Assembly: GCA_013368325.1 (NCBI GenBank) | Contig: JAACJK010000067.1 | Location: 271,158 to 335,157 of the forward strand | Reading direction: 5' to 3' | Source: Ephemerocybe angulata | Taxonomy: Eukaryota; Basidiomycota; Agaricomycetes; Agaricales; Psathyrellaceae | Length of the DNA: 64,000 nt | Shown: positions 1 through 11,248 of the stretch, one piece after another | Numbering within the stretch: position 1 is the first letter of the stretch | How the letters are laid out: each line of letters begins with the position of its first letter | Position numbers and translations under genes: made by a program | Notes under the pieces: generated by a model | What the model saw: only the letters and a program-made list of their open reading frames with translations | Databases searched by the model: none | Told to the model about the DNA's origin: nothing

Positions 1-108
1 ACGATATCGTGGTTGCGGAAAGAGTTACGGGAGTGTGGCTGTGGGAATATCGTAAGTAGATGCCACGCGAACTGAAGCGCTCATCTTGCATTCGTTCCGC
101 CATTAAGT

Positions 109-1104
109 ATGACGGGCTTTGCTGCACTTCCTCTGGCCCAGGAAGAGGGCAATTCGTCCCGGAAATTCAAAGGAGTTGCGAGGATTGTCGGACCACGATG
201 GGCGAACCTCCCGACGATAACGGTTGGGCTGTTGGGTGTGCAGATATTTTGGAGTGTAGAGATGTCCTACGGTATGTCGCCTTCGCTTCTACCTGCTTCA
301 ATGTTAAATTGGATCGCAGCATCCCCGTACTTGCTATCTCTTGGACTCAGTAAATCGAGCATGGCCATCGTATTCGTGGCAGGACCACTTTCTGGTCTCA
401 TCATGCAACCGTTAATTGGTATGTCAGTACGCTCGCGCTTGCACTATCTCCGGAGACCAATATCCGACTGTCTTCTAGGTATCCTCGCCGATAGCTCAAC
501 CTCGAGATTCGGTAGAAGAAGACCCTACATGCTCCTGGGCACCGTCCTGTGCATGCTCGCTATGCTCCTACTCGGCTTCACCCGCCCAGTCGCCGCGATA
601 TTCACGAGTTTCGGCTCTCATGCCGTACGCCCCACTTCTCCGCAGCCACGGCGATACCTAACACCCAACTAGAACGATGTGTTAACAATATGGCTCGCCA
701 TTCTCGCCATCTACCTCATCGATTTCTCCATCAACGCAGGTAATCCCGACTGTCCTGCTGTACGAACATACCGTAACCCCTGCTCCACTTACAGTGCAAG
801 CCGTGGACCGAGCACTGCTCGTAGACACCCTCCCACCGGTAGACCAGGCCTCCGGAAACGCATGGGCAGCTCATATGCTGGGAGTCGGAAGTGTCGTTGG
901 GTTCTTCGTGTGCGTGATACGGCTTCCAGCCGGGCTGTAACTAACGCAGACTGTAGTGGCAACGTTCAAGACCTTACTCGCGTCTTTCCGGTATTTGGGA
1001 AGACTCAGCTTGAGGTGCTGTCTGTAGTTGTGTCGTTCTTGCTCCTTGCAGGGCACCTTGCCATGGCGTTCCTCGTCAAGGAGCGGGTGTTACTAAAGGT
1101 GGAA
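109..1104 (+). pseudogene. N-terminal half of a sucrose/alpha-glucoside-type H+ symporter (GPH/MFS-like), 3' truncated
   Basis: A spliced reading frame gives the first half of a sucrose-transporter-like protein. Exons 109-271, 320-418, 479-624, 673-739, 795-909 and 957 to about 1100 join in phase across GT..AG introns of 47-60 bp. Recognisable blocks in order are VGPRWANLPTITVGLLG (helix 1), SPYLLSLGLSKSSMAIVFV, the loop signature GILADSSTSRFGRRRPYM between helices 2 and 3, LTIWLAILAIYLIDFSINA, the DRALLVDTLPPVDQASGNAW loop and GKTQLEVLSVVVSFLLLAG before KERVLL. These are family hallmarks of the fungal sucrose/glucoside proton symporters of the plasma membrane. After KERVLL at about 1100 no helix of the second half (normally six more) is visible in any frame; the next recognisable gene at 2553 is of another family. 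I infer a truncated, probably non-functional gene. Confidence 0.72.
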
Positions 1105-2552
1105 GTAGACCCCGCAAGGTTCGTTACACTCCTCAGGTTGGTTGCCGTTCTATCTTCCGTGCCACCAACGAGGGAGGGCGGGGACGACGTGGTCTGCAGA
1201 GATGAGCTTGGACTCATGACCCGTCCTTTATTACTGTCGGCGTTCTGTCCTTCCATTCAACTCCCTGTCCTTCATTTTGACTTCTCCTGGGGTCGCATTC
1301 TTCCCTCTATAATATTCATTTGCCATCATTTCTTCGTCCTGATTTATTCACCATTGAATTTAAATTATTCACGTTCCTTTGGCTACACTTCGCACCCCCT
1401 CAGGCTTCCAGGAGTCAGCGGCCAGCCCACTACATTCCCCCTAGTAGTTGATTTGAAGCTTCACCTCATTCCTTGTTGTATTGTACTCTACTGCCACTAC
1501 TATCTGCTTGTACTAGCTCGTTCAATATCTATCTGGGATAACCCTAGTTCTGTGACTTGCGAATTGCTTGCGAACTAATGTCAAGAGGCTTTCAGTCGGC
1601 TACTAATTTGCGTTGATTCCCGGGAGGGCTGTATAGGAAACTCACGGGGCTGCTCTGCCTTGAACTCAATGCGGATGTAAGTGCCTATGAAAGAATGAAT
1701 GAATATGTCTGACGTCTCGCATCGGTATACAAAATTTCGTTGTTTTAGCCCAGGCCAGGAAGCAAGTAGCCGTGGGTCTATTAGAGCAGAGAACGACTGT
1801 TTTCTCAAAAGCTCGAAATAGAGGCTGGTCAAGGAGACTAGCCGTGGGCGCCAATTCAATATTCAACCCCATCAAGTGCTATTCAATCAGCGTAACATGA
1901 GAAATGCCTCGGGAGGGAATCCGCTTCCTTCCCAACCTGCCACTCTTCACCCTCTCCTCGTCCTAACCACCACCTCACCCATCGAGCTATCGAGGGCCCA
2001 GCACCATTCGCCAGTTCTGTGCCCCAACAAGAGATTACCGGTCCTTCTTCCTCCAAGTACATACGAACCCGGCAAGGCTCACTTCTGGGTGACTTCCCTG
2101 CCGTAGGTTCGACGTGGCCGCAGGAGACTTTTCCTCTGAGCTACCCGACCGACAATGGGAGGCTCAGCAACATCTAAAACTGATACAACCCTCTGGAAGC
2201 ACCCCCGTACCGACTGTTAGGTTTCTGGCACTGTTTGGAACGTGGTGCGCCGCAATGGCGGAATCTTCTCTCGCCGCCTTTAAGGCGCAGGCAATTTGGA
2301 ATGTAAGGCAGGCGTCTTCCATGTAGCCTGGGCGATTGCTGATTCAAACCATTACGCAGTACGCGGTACGCCCTTCTAAAGCTTTTAAACCAGAGGAGAG
2401 CAGCATTGATCAATTTACTCGCATATATCACAATCGCCGACATCTCACCACCGTGGTATTCAGATTATAAGTAGCTGCACCATTGTTGTCAGATAGCTTT
2501 CCTCCTTCTGGCCCCGACACGCTACTCACTTGTTGAGTTCTTCCTTCTTTAG
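1105..2552. other. No recognisable gene
   Basis: The transporter homology stops at about 1100 and I see no further transporter helices. AT-rich patches around 1300-1560 and scattered short open frames have no recognisable motif. The 5' exon(s) of the DUF6533-type gene starting its visible part at 2553 probably lie in 2350-2500 but I could not fix a start codon. Confidence 0.4.
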
Positions 2553-3966
2553 GTTGTGGACTACATCCAAACTCTTCCCGACGAAGTAAGCATCTGTCTT
2601 CGTAATTTCCCAGCCATCTTCAAGTTCACACTTGGTATTAGGTTCGGCTCATGTGGACAGCACCGCTCAGCATCCCTAAACTGCTATTCATCGCTGTACG
2701 GTATTCAATCTTCTTCAAAGTTTTCTCCGCTATGGTAGTGCCTGGTAAGAATTCCCCTTCGTTTCATGAACCCTTTTAACTTGATGCTCATTTTCAGGTA
2801 CTTTCTTTGCGAACGATTTTTCAGTCAACGGATGTCTTCGTTGGTTCAGGCTTACGGGTTGTAAGTTACCCAAGGGATCTGCATACTTCTATTCACTGAA
2901 TAATCTTTAGCAACGTCCCTGTTTATTATGATAACCTCTGAAGGTCAGTGGCTTGGGATACGGGTGACAGCCGTTTCTAACCTGGCCACTCGACTCGCCC
3001 TTTCACAGCGATATTATTCTACAGGGTGTATGCCATCTCCGGGAGGGGCAGACGAATGTTTGTCGCTCTTGCGGTTCAATTTATAGTGAGTTTCCCTCGT
3101 CCGTTACGTTTCCATGACAGGGCCCAGTCTTACTTGACACGACTAGGTTATCCATGCGGTGGTCGCGTATTTCGTTGGTGCACACATATCCTCAGTCAAA
3201 TGTCAGTTTTACTCTTACACGCCATCCCGTATATCCTGTCTCTGGCATACTCTGACTAAGGTACCCTAGTCACAATTTCGCAACTACCGGCCGGAACCAC
3301 CTGCATGATAATAAGCAGCAACGGCCATCTTAACTCAGCCGTATATGCCACCCTCTTGGGCAGTGTCACCATTGCTATGTTTCTCATGGTAGTCTTCCTA
3401 TTTCGCAAACACTGGGGCTTCCATAGCAAGCTCTTGACCGCTTTCTACAGCGATGGAATATCGTACTTCGTGTGCCTCGCAGGTGCGTCAGACTACGAGT
3501 CCTTGAGGAGTCCAGGCGGCGTGGGTACCATAGACTTCTGTCACTGACCAATCTTTTTATGTTACTAGTGCTAATATCTGCCAACGTCGCCGTGAATTGG
3601 GTTGCACAGGAATCGTACAAGTTTATCCTTATACTGTGAGTCAATACGTGGCCCGCTCCAAAAGGCGAACCGCAGATCTAATGACAAGCTCATTGCGCTG
3701 AAAGATTTGAAATGGACGCCCACGCCATCCTTTCCACCCGAATGCTCCTCCACATCCGCAAAGTAGCCGACAAATCATTAGACGATATATCATTCTCCAG
3801 AATCATGGCGCTACTCCCAACAAGTACTGATATAGATCCAGGCCCTCAGCTTCCTCATCCAACGAGACGGGTGTCCGACAACCTATCTACTTTACGCTTC
3901 CGTGCCTTTGACTCACTGCCCGAGCCAACAGGCTCCAGCCTTGGAGCTCAAGCGCCGGTATCATAG
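2553..3966 (+). CDS. DUF6533-type multi-helix membrane protein (copy 1)
   Basis: The + strand carries pieces typical of the large Agaricomycete DUF6533 family, proteins with about seven membrane helices and no established function. After an acceptor at 2551-2552 it reads VVDYIQTLPDEV; a donor after 2586 region then joins in phase to RLMWTAPLSIPKLLF, which is the family signature (tryptophan, then a proline-lysine pair before the next helix). Further exons give a YAISGRGRRMFVALAVQF block near 3026, a long hydrophobic segment at 3305-3480 ending in a DGISYFVCLA block, a VNWVAQESYKFIL segment at about 3590 and the C-terminal HAILSTRMLLHIRKVADKS block at 3715 onward, with the stop at 3964-3966. 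Order and spacing match the family. Exact introns between these blocks and the first exon are not resolved, so intactness is likely but unproven. It ends 21 bp from the convergent TPR gene. Confidence 0.6.
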
Positions 3967-3987
3967 ACCCTTCCCCCTTTAGCAAGT

Positions 3988-4535
3988 TTACAGAGGGCTA
4001 TCAGGCCGAATAAATGTTGGAGTGCCCGTTTCCCGCCCTAATTCATGAATAGCTTTCTCTGCATTTTCAACGCCCTCAGGAAGGCCGACAATCCTCGACT
4101 GATCCAGGCTTTGAGTAAACAGCTCCCTCGCCTTGGTCTGATCCCCAGACACCTGTGAAAACGGCGAGCACTTAGGGCCTTATGGGCGCTTCTAGAGTCA
4201 AGCAAATGCACCTCTCGAATCATGCCAAGGTTGAACAGCATACAGGCATATGCTACTTCACACACCGGGTGCGTCGTAAAACGATCCCTTACGCACTCGG
4301 GACGCGATTTCCAGCCCCTTGTTCGCCCACGCCTCCAACACGCCTCAGCCTGAACGAGTGACTCTGGATCGTTCTTTGTGCGAAGAATAAGCTCGGATAT
4401 GTTGCCCATCAACTGTGCTGCGCGGCACTGGTCTTCCGCGGTGGTAGCTTTAAATTGGGGTGGCGGGGGCATGAGGATAGAGATGGCCTGGAGGTACAGT
4501 GGCATCGCGTAACTGCATAGTGGGGGGGTGATCAA
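3988..4535 (-). CDS. TPR-repeat protein, C-terminal part
   Basis: Minus-strand frames encode tetratricopeptide-like helices. The upstream exon contains CRAAQLMGNISELILRTK and CEVAYACMLFNLGMIRE. A GT..AG intron (donor after the RE codons near 4207, acceptor near 4156) joins in phase to VSGDQTKARELFTQSLDQS and GVENAEKAIHELG, a classical TPR helix pair, and the protein stops at 3988. The middle (about 4265-4360) reads better as TPR sequence in a second frame (EAWANKGLEIAS), with a short GAGGCGTG direct repeat at the frame switch, which suggests two compensating frameshifts or a small duplication without a stop. The N-terminus upstream of 4535 is not identified. Proteins of this type in fungi are often mitochondrial, but nothing here shows a targeting peptide. 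Confidence 0.5.
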
Positions 4536-5140
4536 GTTAGGAGACTGGAGAGCCGCGAGAGGGAGAGGTCGCCATCGTAGCCCAGCACATCGTCGTCGAG
4601 GTCGAAGAGGAGGGCAAATTGATCCGTTGGTGGCCCCACGGAATGGCCGGTGACCAACCGGTGACCTAACTTACTCGGGCGCTTCCTCCTACGGTCTACG
4701 CCCGGCGCTCAGCTTCTCTTGCTCATCCTCAACGAACGCCCCCATCTACACCCACTCCCACGACAAAAGAGAAGTTCATGGAGGCTCAGCCTGACGACGT
4801 CGACATGCAGCATGTGAAGAAGGGCTCCAGCATCCTGGGTCTCCACCCTCACTGACCGCCAGGAAGTAGCGCCCGCCGCATTTCCACCCATCCAGCAGCC
4901 CCCACCGAAGCTGAACCCACGCCCGCCTACCTTTAGATCTAGACTCTCCCCGCTATCGTGACCAGTTCGTCTAATGAAGGGTCTTTGCTACCCCAAGAAA
5001 TCCACCTCCATGCACATGTGGGCTCGTCGTCATCGCCGTACCCGCCTCAGCACCATGTCCCAGCCCGCCGTCCTGCGCCGTAATGCGACCAACTCGGCGC
5101 CCTCTTCTTCCAGGCACCGGCGATTTTACCCTCAGTAGGA
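4536..5140. other. No confident gene; possible missing 5' parts of flanking genes
   Basis: Likely contains the unresolved N-terminal exons of the minus-strand TPR gene (an open frame with a LFDLDDDVLGYDGDLSLS segment at about 4550-4640) and the degraded N-terminus of the plus-strand transporter relic. No frame shows further recognisable motifs. Confidence 0.3.
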
Positions 5141-6107
5141 CTCATTCTCCCCGATCGCGCTGTCTCCGTGCTCCTCGACGCTCGTCACCGGATTCCTCAG
5201 CGCAGGCCTTGCTGCGGCCCTCGTCGGCGTCTGGGCAGACTAGCAGTGCGTAGTGTCTCTGCGACTCGAGACGAAAGATACTGACATTAACTCTTCTACA
5301 GCAGCCGACGCAAACTCTACCTCGTCTTCTGCATAACATACACCCTTTCCTGCATCTGCATAGCAGTGCCTTCCTTCCCTCTCCATCTACGTCCACCCTC
5401 TTCAGCGCCTTTGAGTCATGGCTCGTTTCCTCCTCCTTCTCCGCCGGTGTTATCCCAGCCGCCCTTTCCTCCATCATGGGCCGTGCAACGTTCACCAACG
5501 GGCTCGTCGCGCGTCGCAACAACAGCCGGGATCGTGAGCAACCAGCTCGTGGGGGCGACAGGCTCGGTCGTCGCTACTTACCTTGCGAGTGCAGGCTTGC
5601 TCGGTCTTGCGTCGGTCGGCATTCGGCCGGAAAACTGGGGCAATGGCGGTGGACAGGCGGACACTGGACTTCTTGGTGCGCAGGTACAATATCGCCAAGC
5701 GGGGTACGCGTTTCTCCCTCAGGCTCTCTTGACCTGCTTCGAGGGCAGCACATACCTCTTTGTCTTCCTCCGAGTGCCCGCTCTGCAAGAAGGCAGCGCC
5801 CTCCCCAGCCTGCCCCTCGGCACGCATCTTCTCCGCCTTCACGATCAGCACGATGCTTGGCTCCCTCATCTACACCACCCTCACAGCCCTCTCACGCGGT
5901 GCCCTCCAGGATCCCAGGCGAACAGGAGTACCTTCAGGCGGAGGTGGCTCGCCATTGATGGCGTTTGCAAAGCTGAGCAGTCTCGAGCCGCCTGCCCTCG
6001 CTGCACGCGTCAAATACCAACTTCCACGATGAGAAGCCCAGAAAGTTTCTGGGCGTTTTTTCTGTTTGATGATTGTGTCGGCATTTAGTACCCCAAGGTA
6101 TACTGCA
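5141..6107 (+). pseudogene. MFSD5-type (molybdate-anion transporter) pseudogene
   Basis: Segments of an MFSD5-like major-facilitator protein lie in order but in changing frames: STLVTGFLSAGLAAALVGVWAD at about 5165-5241, RRKLYLVFCITYTLSCICIAVP at 5305-5370, LFSAFESWLVSSSFSAGVIPAALSSI at 5400-5475, VSNQLVGATGSVVATYLASAGLLGLA at 5535-5610, CFEGSTYLFVFLRVPAL at 5730-5790, IFSAFTISTMLGSLIYT at 5827-5877 and FWAFFLFDDCVG at 6047-6085. The family imports molybdate at the plasma membrane. Lesions are visible: a TAG replaces the expected glutamine right after VWAD; the conserved segment between IAVP and LFSAFES is missing; frame changes occur near 5500, 5680 and 5825; the C-terminal helices after DDCVG are absent. 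I call it a pseudogene; sequencing error could explain some frameshifts but not the missing segments. Confidence 0.65.
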
Positions 6108-6729
6108 CGGCACGTAAAGCTACTGTACGTCCCTCTCCCTTTTCTTTCTTCTGGGAAAGAACCCCGCGCTAATGTCGCGCCCTCACCGTAGGTCCGGGGA
6201 CCACCCCAGAAACTGGCATTCGAGGCTCCGCCTGCAACTGCATCTGGCCTTGAACTCTCCCTGCGCAGTGCACTTGATCCGAGCTTGGGTCAAGCAAGAG
6301 TAAATTCCAGCATAGCTCATTGGAAACTCGGGAGCCAGGCAGCAACGATGGCGCCCAACGTCGTAATGTGAGAGAAATATTGAGAGATATGGACTGCATT
6401 AGGCAAGCATTAGGTATTTTCGGTTTACCTTCCAGGTCCTTCCTAGACGCCGGTTCCCACTACATACTTAAGTTCCCATAGACTCTAAAACTTATATATG
6501 GAGACAGTGGACTGCATCCCGCGTTACCATGTTCCCAGGGAGGGTTCAATAACGCCGAGCGAATAGACTCTTACTCCGTCGAGTACTTATCCCTTGTTCT
6601 GGACGTTCACTGGCATTTTCGCCTTCACAGGATCCTTGACTGCATGTCTGGCAAACAGACGCAGGGCGACTTATAGCTCCTTCACTGGCCGCGGCTGGAG
6701 TTCACCCTCGTACTACGGTTTCCGGGATA
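6108..6729. other. No recognisable gene
   Basis: Only short open frames without family motifs. The first exon of the second DUF6533-type gene may begin near 6720. Confidence 0.4.
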
Positions 6730-8526
6730 GATGGTCGCTATAATCCAAAAGTATTTCACTGCATCGTGTTTGACGCTCCTGGTACGTGGCCGACACACTC
6801 GCATCGCGCCTGATGATTAAAAATTACCTTTACTGCAGGTATACGACTATGCTCTCACTTTTGAGACAGAGGCCCAGCTCACTCGCTCCAGTTCAACTCT
6901 TTCCCGCAGGTCACAACTATTTGGACATCACCATGGTCTACCGGCATCCCACTGTTCTATTTCGGCCGTTACTTGCCTATAATCGACGAAGCCATGCTAG
7001 TCTACTGTACGTTTTACTCTTGGCATATTGGTAGTCCCCTTGATAGAGCTCTCATACCCGGGGGATAGATGGTCGCTCGACTGAGAGTGCAAAGGTATGG
7101 CTTTCTCAGAGGAAAACAGGCCTTGGTTTTCATCTTCTTATTCTCCAGACATGCGAAGCTGTATATAAGACTGCAATATGTAAGCAATGCTGTTTATACT
7201 GTGAAGCACTTGACTAATACACATCTATGATACCTAAAGGGATGGCGTCGGTGGGAGGCATTGCGTGCCATGGTATGTGCGACCAATATGCGAATTGCGA
7301 AGTCAACATCGGATTCTGACGTTGGTGCAATCAGTGATCATATACTTGCACACATGTGCCCTCTGGGGTCGCACCCGTTTCGTCGTCTTCCTGCTCGGAA
7401 GTCTCCTTCTGGTAAATCATCTTCTCTCTCACAGCGGGTTCGATTCAATGACATTCTCGCACCAGGTAGCCAGCCTTGCAGTGATTGTGCTGACCGCACT
7501 GCAGGGCATCACCATATTTTGTGAGGCCTATTCCTTGCACTTACTACTAACTAGGCTAATGTGAATTGACGCTCCGACAGTTCTGGGGGCTTACGACCAA
7601 CCGCTCGCGCCCACACCAGGATGTCGAATTATGTCTAGAAAGGCTCCATATTTACAAGGAATATATGCCGCGGGGGTAGCCGCTGAGGCAGGTGCGACTT
7701 CTCCTTCGGAGGCCTCGATAATATGTAGACTGAGAGACCTTCGATAAACAGTGACGGTGGTGCTCATGCTGGCTCGTGGTCTTCAACACGGTACGCTCAT
7801 GAGATGCTCAAAGCAGCAGCCAGACCCACTTCTGACGCTACTCTTCCGACTCATAGTACGGCAGTCAAAAGATTCGTGGGTGTTCTCGCTCTATGGGACC
7901 GGTGAGTCCGATACCTACAATTGGCGGAATGGGGGCTAACAAAGGATTGGGAAAGGTATCTTGTATTGTGTCGTGATATTGAGTAGATATCTTGGGGTTT
8001 CGTTTCGTGGCACGATGGTCACTGATTTGGTCTACCCCCAGTCCTAGGCATTGCCAATGTAGTCCTGCTCAGCCTACCTGCAATGGTGTGTACCATCAAT
8101 GACAGTGTCGAGCAGCAGCCAAGTTACTGACGACCATATGCAGGTCAGCTTTGCAACGGTTCTCGCGCCGTAGGTTCCACTTCCACCCCTAATTACTAGC
8201 CCACGCATTAACCTACCACCTCGCCACTCTGTAGTCTCCAGCACGCGATGAAGTCCATTCTATGCAGCCGGCTTATGTTTGCGATCCTTAAGCGGCGCAA
8301 TATGGTCCATCGCAATACAGTGCGCAATTTGGACCCGTCCATCGAGCAATCGAGAATCAGAAACGTGGGGGAGCAATCGTTTACCTCGATTGAAGAGTAC
8401 CCCAGACGCACGGTAGATGTGATCGAGCTCCAGGCCTCTGAAGGCGAGTCGACTGGCAGCTATAATACTAGAGCCTATGGTTCCGTCGGTAGCCCTGACC
8501 CTCCACAAGTTGAGCTTAGTAGATGA
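6730..8526 (+). CDS. DUF6533-type multi-helix membrane protein (copy 2)
   Basis: A second family member on the same strand as copy 1. The N-terminal block reads VYDYALTFETEAQL after an acceptor at about 6838, followed by a segment LFWTSPWSTGIPLFYFGRYLP at 6915-6985, which is the family signature. A CALWGRTRFVVFLLGSLLL helix at 7350-7410, a VASLAVIVLTALQGITIF helix at 7465-7525, GCRIMSRKAPYLQGIYAAGVAAEA at 7620-7690, VTVVLMLARGLQH at 7752-7790 and the VSFATVLAP plus HSMLCSRLMFAI block at 8145-8280 follow in family order; the frame stops at 8526. Several GT..AG introns of about 50-60 bp are needed. The cytosolic tail is hydrophilic. The splice model is incomplete, so an intact protein is probable rather than shown. 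The function of the family is unknown. Confidence 0.55.
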
Positions 8527-9240
8527 CACAAATGATAAATCCCACGTTGACATTGGTAAATTGTTAATAAATGGGCGGATGCGATGACGGGGCGCTCGTC
8601 GGCGAGGGGAGAAAAGAGCTGGTGAGGCCGTCGAGCGGCCCGCAGATTAGATCAGATTCAACGTCACTCTATGAGGAATCGTGATTAGTTGCTCTGGGCG
8701 CTTAACCACAAGTTACCCACCAAAATTCTTTCCTATACCAGTTTAACAAGATTTTTTGCGTCAGCATCTATTAGGGATATAAAGAAGCTCTAGCCTGAGG
8801 CGTGGTAAGAGTCCTTTGTCAAGTGCTGAACAATTTCACTGCGGATGATGTCTTCGCACAGTGTCATCAAGATCCCCGAGGCTGAGCGCTCAGCGCTCAT
8901 ACAATTACGCAACCACACGGCCTCCTACATTGGTACAAGGCAGATATATCACTCGTATAACTGTTCCTGTGTGGGTGGCCATTGCGGGGAATCTAAGGCT
9001 TTTTAAAATAGGCCATAAGGTAATGTGTTTGTAGACTGTCTCGTACGGGCGCTTATTTCGTTGTCTTAGCATCCCTGTACAAATCTCTCAGGGTGCGTTA
9101 GAGCGGGGATGAACCAGGCTCCCAGTCCCATCCTTTAAGAGTTGTCCTGGCGTGTATCAGACTTCTGTACTTGGTCGCTGGGTGCCAGGTGGCCGGCCGG
9201 CGGCGCCTAAAGACTAACGCGGAACATCCCAACAAGCGAT
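8527..9240. other. No recognisable gene
   Basis: Open frames are short and lack motifs. A GC-rich palindromic patch (GGCCGGCCGG) lies at about 9191. Nothing else is recognised. Confidence 0.4.
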
Positions 9241-9246
9241 AAAAAA
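9241..9246 (-). terminator. RNA polymerase III terminator of the tRNA-Met gene
   Basis: On the minus strand a run of six T follows the tRNA 3' end by seven bases, the usual Pol III stop signal. Confidence 0.8.
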
Positions 9247-9253
9247 GAATGGA

Positions 9254-9341
9254 TAGCAGCAACTCGTTTCGATCGAGTGACCTCGGAGTGACACGCGTAA
9301 TACGCTATGAGCCCCGCGCGCTACCACTGCGCCATGCTGCT
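9254..9341 (-). tRNA. Initiator tRNA-Met (CAT) with a 16-nt intron
   Basis: Read on the minus strand the gene folds into a complete cloverleaf: acceptor AGCAGCA pairs with TGCTGCT, the D stem is GCGC/GCGC with loop AGTGGTA, the anticodon stem is CGGGG/CTCCG around loop CTCATAA, and the T arm is ACTCG with loop ATCGAAA and CGAGT. Removing 9290-9305 (16 nt, directly after the base 3' of the anticodon, the canonical tRNA intron position) leaves exactly 72 nt. The A at the first T-loop position (AUCGA instead of TUCGA) and the A1:T acceptor-end pair are hallmarks of eukaryotic initiator tRNA, so I assign the initiator rather than elongator species. It delivers the first methionine in cytosolic translation. 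Confidence 0.95.
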
Positions 9342-9596
9342 ATGTTATACCTGGTTTAAAAGCCCTGAGGAAAGAGCGTTCAATGACCCCGGATAATGGA
9401 TTGCGGCTGATGATGAACATCAACCACGGGTCAACCGAGTCTCTCTTTCCCCATGGCCTGCAAGTTCTCCCTGTCTCCTGGTCATTAGCGATCGGAAGAC
9501 TCGTCATTATATCGCAGACTAAATCATGTGGGGCTGTAGGTATGAGCCTGAGACCGAGTCGATCAAGGGGTGTATGACTACGTCTCGCCCCTCAAA
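9342..9596. other. Spacer upstream of the flavin oxidoreductase
   Basis: Contains short open frames only. It forms the shared upstream region of the minus-strand tRNA and the plus-strand oxidoreductase. Confidence 0.4.
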
Positions 9597-9639
9597 TGTC
9601 TCGCGAAGTTTCAGCTCAGTACTGAAACTTCGCGAGACA
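9597..9639. repeat. Perfect inverted repeat, 18-bp arms, 7-nt spacer
   Basis: Arm 9597-9614 (TGTCTCGCGAAGTTTCAG) and its exact reverse complement at 9622-9639 flank CTCAGTA. The structure lies 71 bp before the oxidoreductase start codon. It could be a DNA cruciform, a hairpin in the 5' leader, or a paired operator; no protein is known to bind it. Confidence 0.85.
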
Positions 9640-9710
9640 GTCTCAAACTCTTCATTCTATATAAATGTCAGTGAGGGCTGTCTCTCCTTATCCTCACTCA
9701 CCCTCTCATT

Positions 9711-11248
9711 ATGTCGTCTAAAGCCCGCAACGTCCCTGCGCCTGGCATTCCCTACTTTACTCCCGCCCAGCGCCCCCCGGCAGGAAGCGCGTTTTTCCCA
9801 CAGCCGAGTGGGAGGGACATCCCCAAGGTCTTCCAACCCTTGAGGATCCGTGGTGTCGAGTTTCATAATAGGATCTTTGTACGTTGTTCAACTATCCCTT
9901 TTTGTTCCCAATCTAATCTTGTGGGCCAACGTTAGCTCTCGCCTTTGTGTCAGTATTCGGCGGACAATGGCAAGATGACACCCTGGCATATGGCTCACAG
10001 TGAGTAACTCTATGTCTATATCTCCATCGCTCTGAAAATTCTCATGAATTTAGTTGGAGGAATTGCCCTCCGCGGCCCAGGCTTGTCCTGTATCGAAGCC
10101 ACAGCTGTTCTCCCCGAGGGTCGTATCACCCCAGAAGACGTCGGCATATGGTCGGACGAGCACGTTCAAGGCCTTTCTGAGCTCGTGACCTTTGTACACT
10201 CCCAGTCACAGAAGATAGCCATCCAGCTCGCTCATGCGGGCCGCAAGGCGTCCACCCTCGCACCCTGGATTGCTGGTGATTCCGTTGCCAGCGAGGCCGC
10301 CGGAGGGTGGCCCGACAACGTCTGGGGACCCTCGGACATTCCTTACAATGAAACGTTCCCTGTCCCGAAGGTCTTCACAAAGGAGGGTATCAACAAGGTT
10401 ATCAAGGCGTTCGAGGATGGTGCGAAGCGCGCTCTCAAGGCCGGGTTCGACGTCATCGAGATTCATAGTGCTCATGGCTATCTGCTTGACTCCTTCCTCA
10501 GCCCTGCCTCCAATAAGCGCACTGATGAATATGGGGGCAGCTTCGTGAACCGAATCCGTTTGCTGCTCGAGGTTGTTGACACGGTTCGACGTGTTATTCC
10601 CGAGACCATGCCTTTGTTCGTCCGGTGAGTAACATCCACGTCTCATTATCCTTTAATCAGCCTGACCAGTGTTTTTCGTACCACTCAAGGATCTCTGCCA
10701 CGGACTGGCTCGAGGAGTCTTTACCCAACGAGCCATCTTGGCGCTCCGAGGACACTGTTCGACTTGCCCCCATCCTTTACGAGCACGGTGTAGACCTTCT
10801 CGACTGCTCCACCGGCGGCAATCACGAGAAGCAAAGGATTAAAGGTGGCCCCGCCTACCAGACCCCCTTTGCTCACGCCGTCATGCAGGGTATTGGAGCC
10901 AAGGAGAGCTTTCCGATGAATACGCAGTCCCCCATGACTGGCAACGGCAGGCTTCCTCGTCTCATTGTGTCCTCTGTTGGCGCCATTACCACCGGGCCGC
11001 TTGCGGAGAAGTTGTTGCAGAACGGCCACCTCGACGTAGTCTGCGTGGGGAGGCAGTTCCTCAGGAACCCGTTCACGGTGTGGGCGTGGGCCGATGAGTT
11101 GGAGAGGGAAGGCGAAGAGGTTCAGCTGCAACTGCCGGCCCAGATTGGGTGGGGTTTCAAGGGACGTGGAAAGAGGTGCAGCGATGGCAAGGAGGATTGT
11201 GCGAGCAAGCCAGAGAATTGCCAGCGCGTTGGAGGGTGCAAGGTCTAA
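9711..11248 (+). CDS. NADH:flavin oxidoreductase / old yellow enzyme family (YqjM-like), 453 aa
   Basis: Exons 9711-9878, 9936-9999, 10054-10624 and 10690-11248 join in phase to 454 codons including the stop. The product is a single TIM-barrel FMN enzyme that uses NAD(P)H to reduce activated C=C bonds of enones and related electrophiles, most likely in the cytosol. Visible motifs: SPLCQYSA with Cys61 in the position of the regulatory cysteine of YqjM-type enzymes; QLAHAGRKAS; the paired active-site histidines His215 and His218 in EIHSAHGYLLDSF; SNKRTDEYGGS; and a C-terminal phosphate-binding block VGAITTG plus GRQFLRNP. Length fits the family (about 370-450 aa), with a short N-terminal extension and a Lys/Cys-rich tail. 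An 18-bp palindrome lies in its upstream region. The closely spaced P450 relic hints at a former small metabolic cluster, but this is only inference. Confidence 0.93.
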
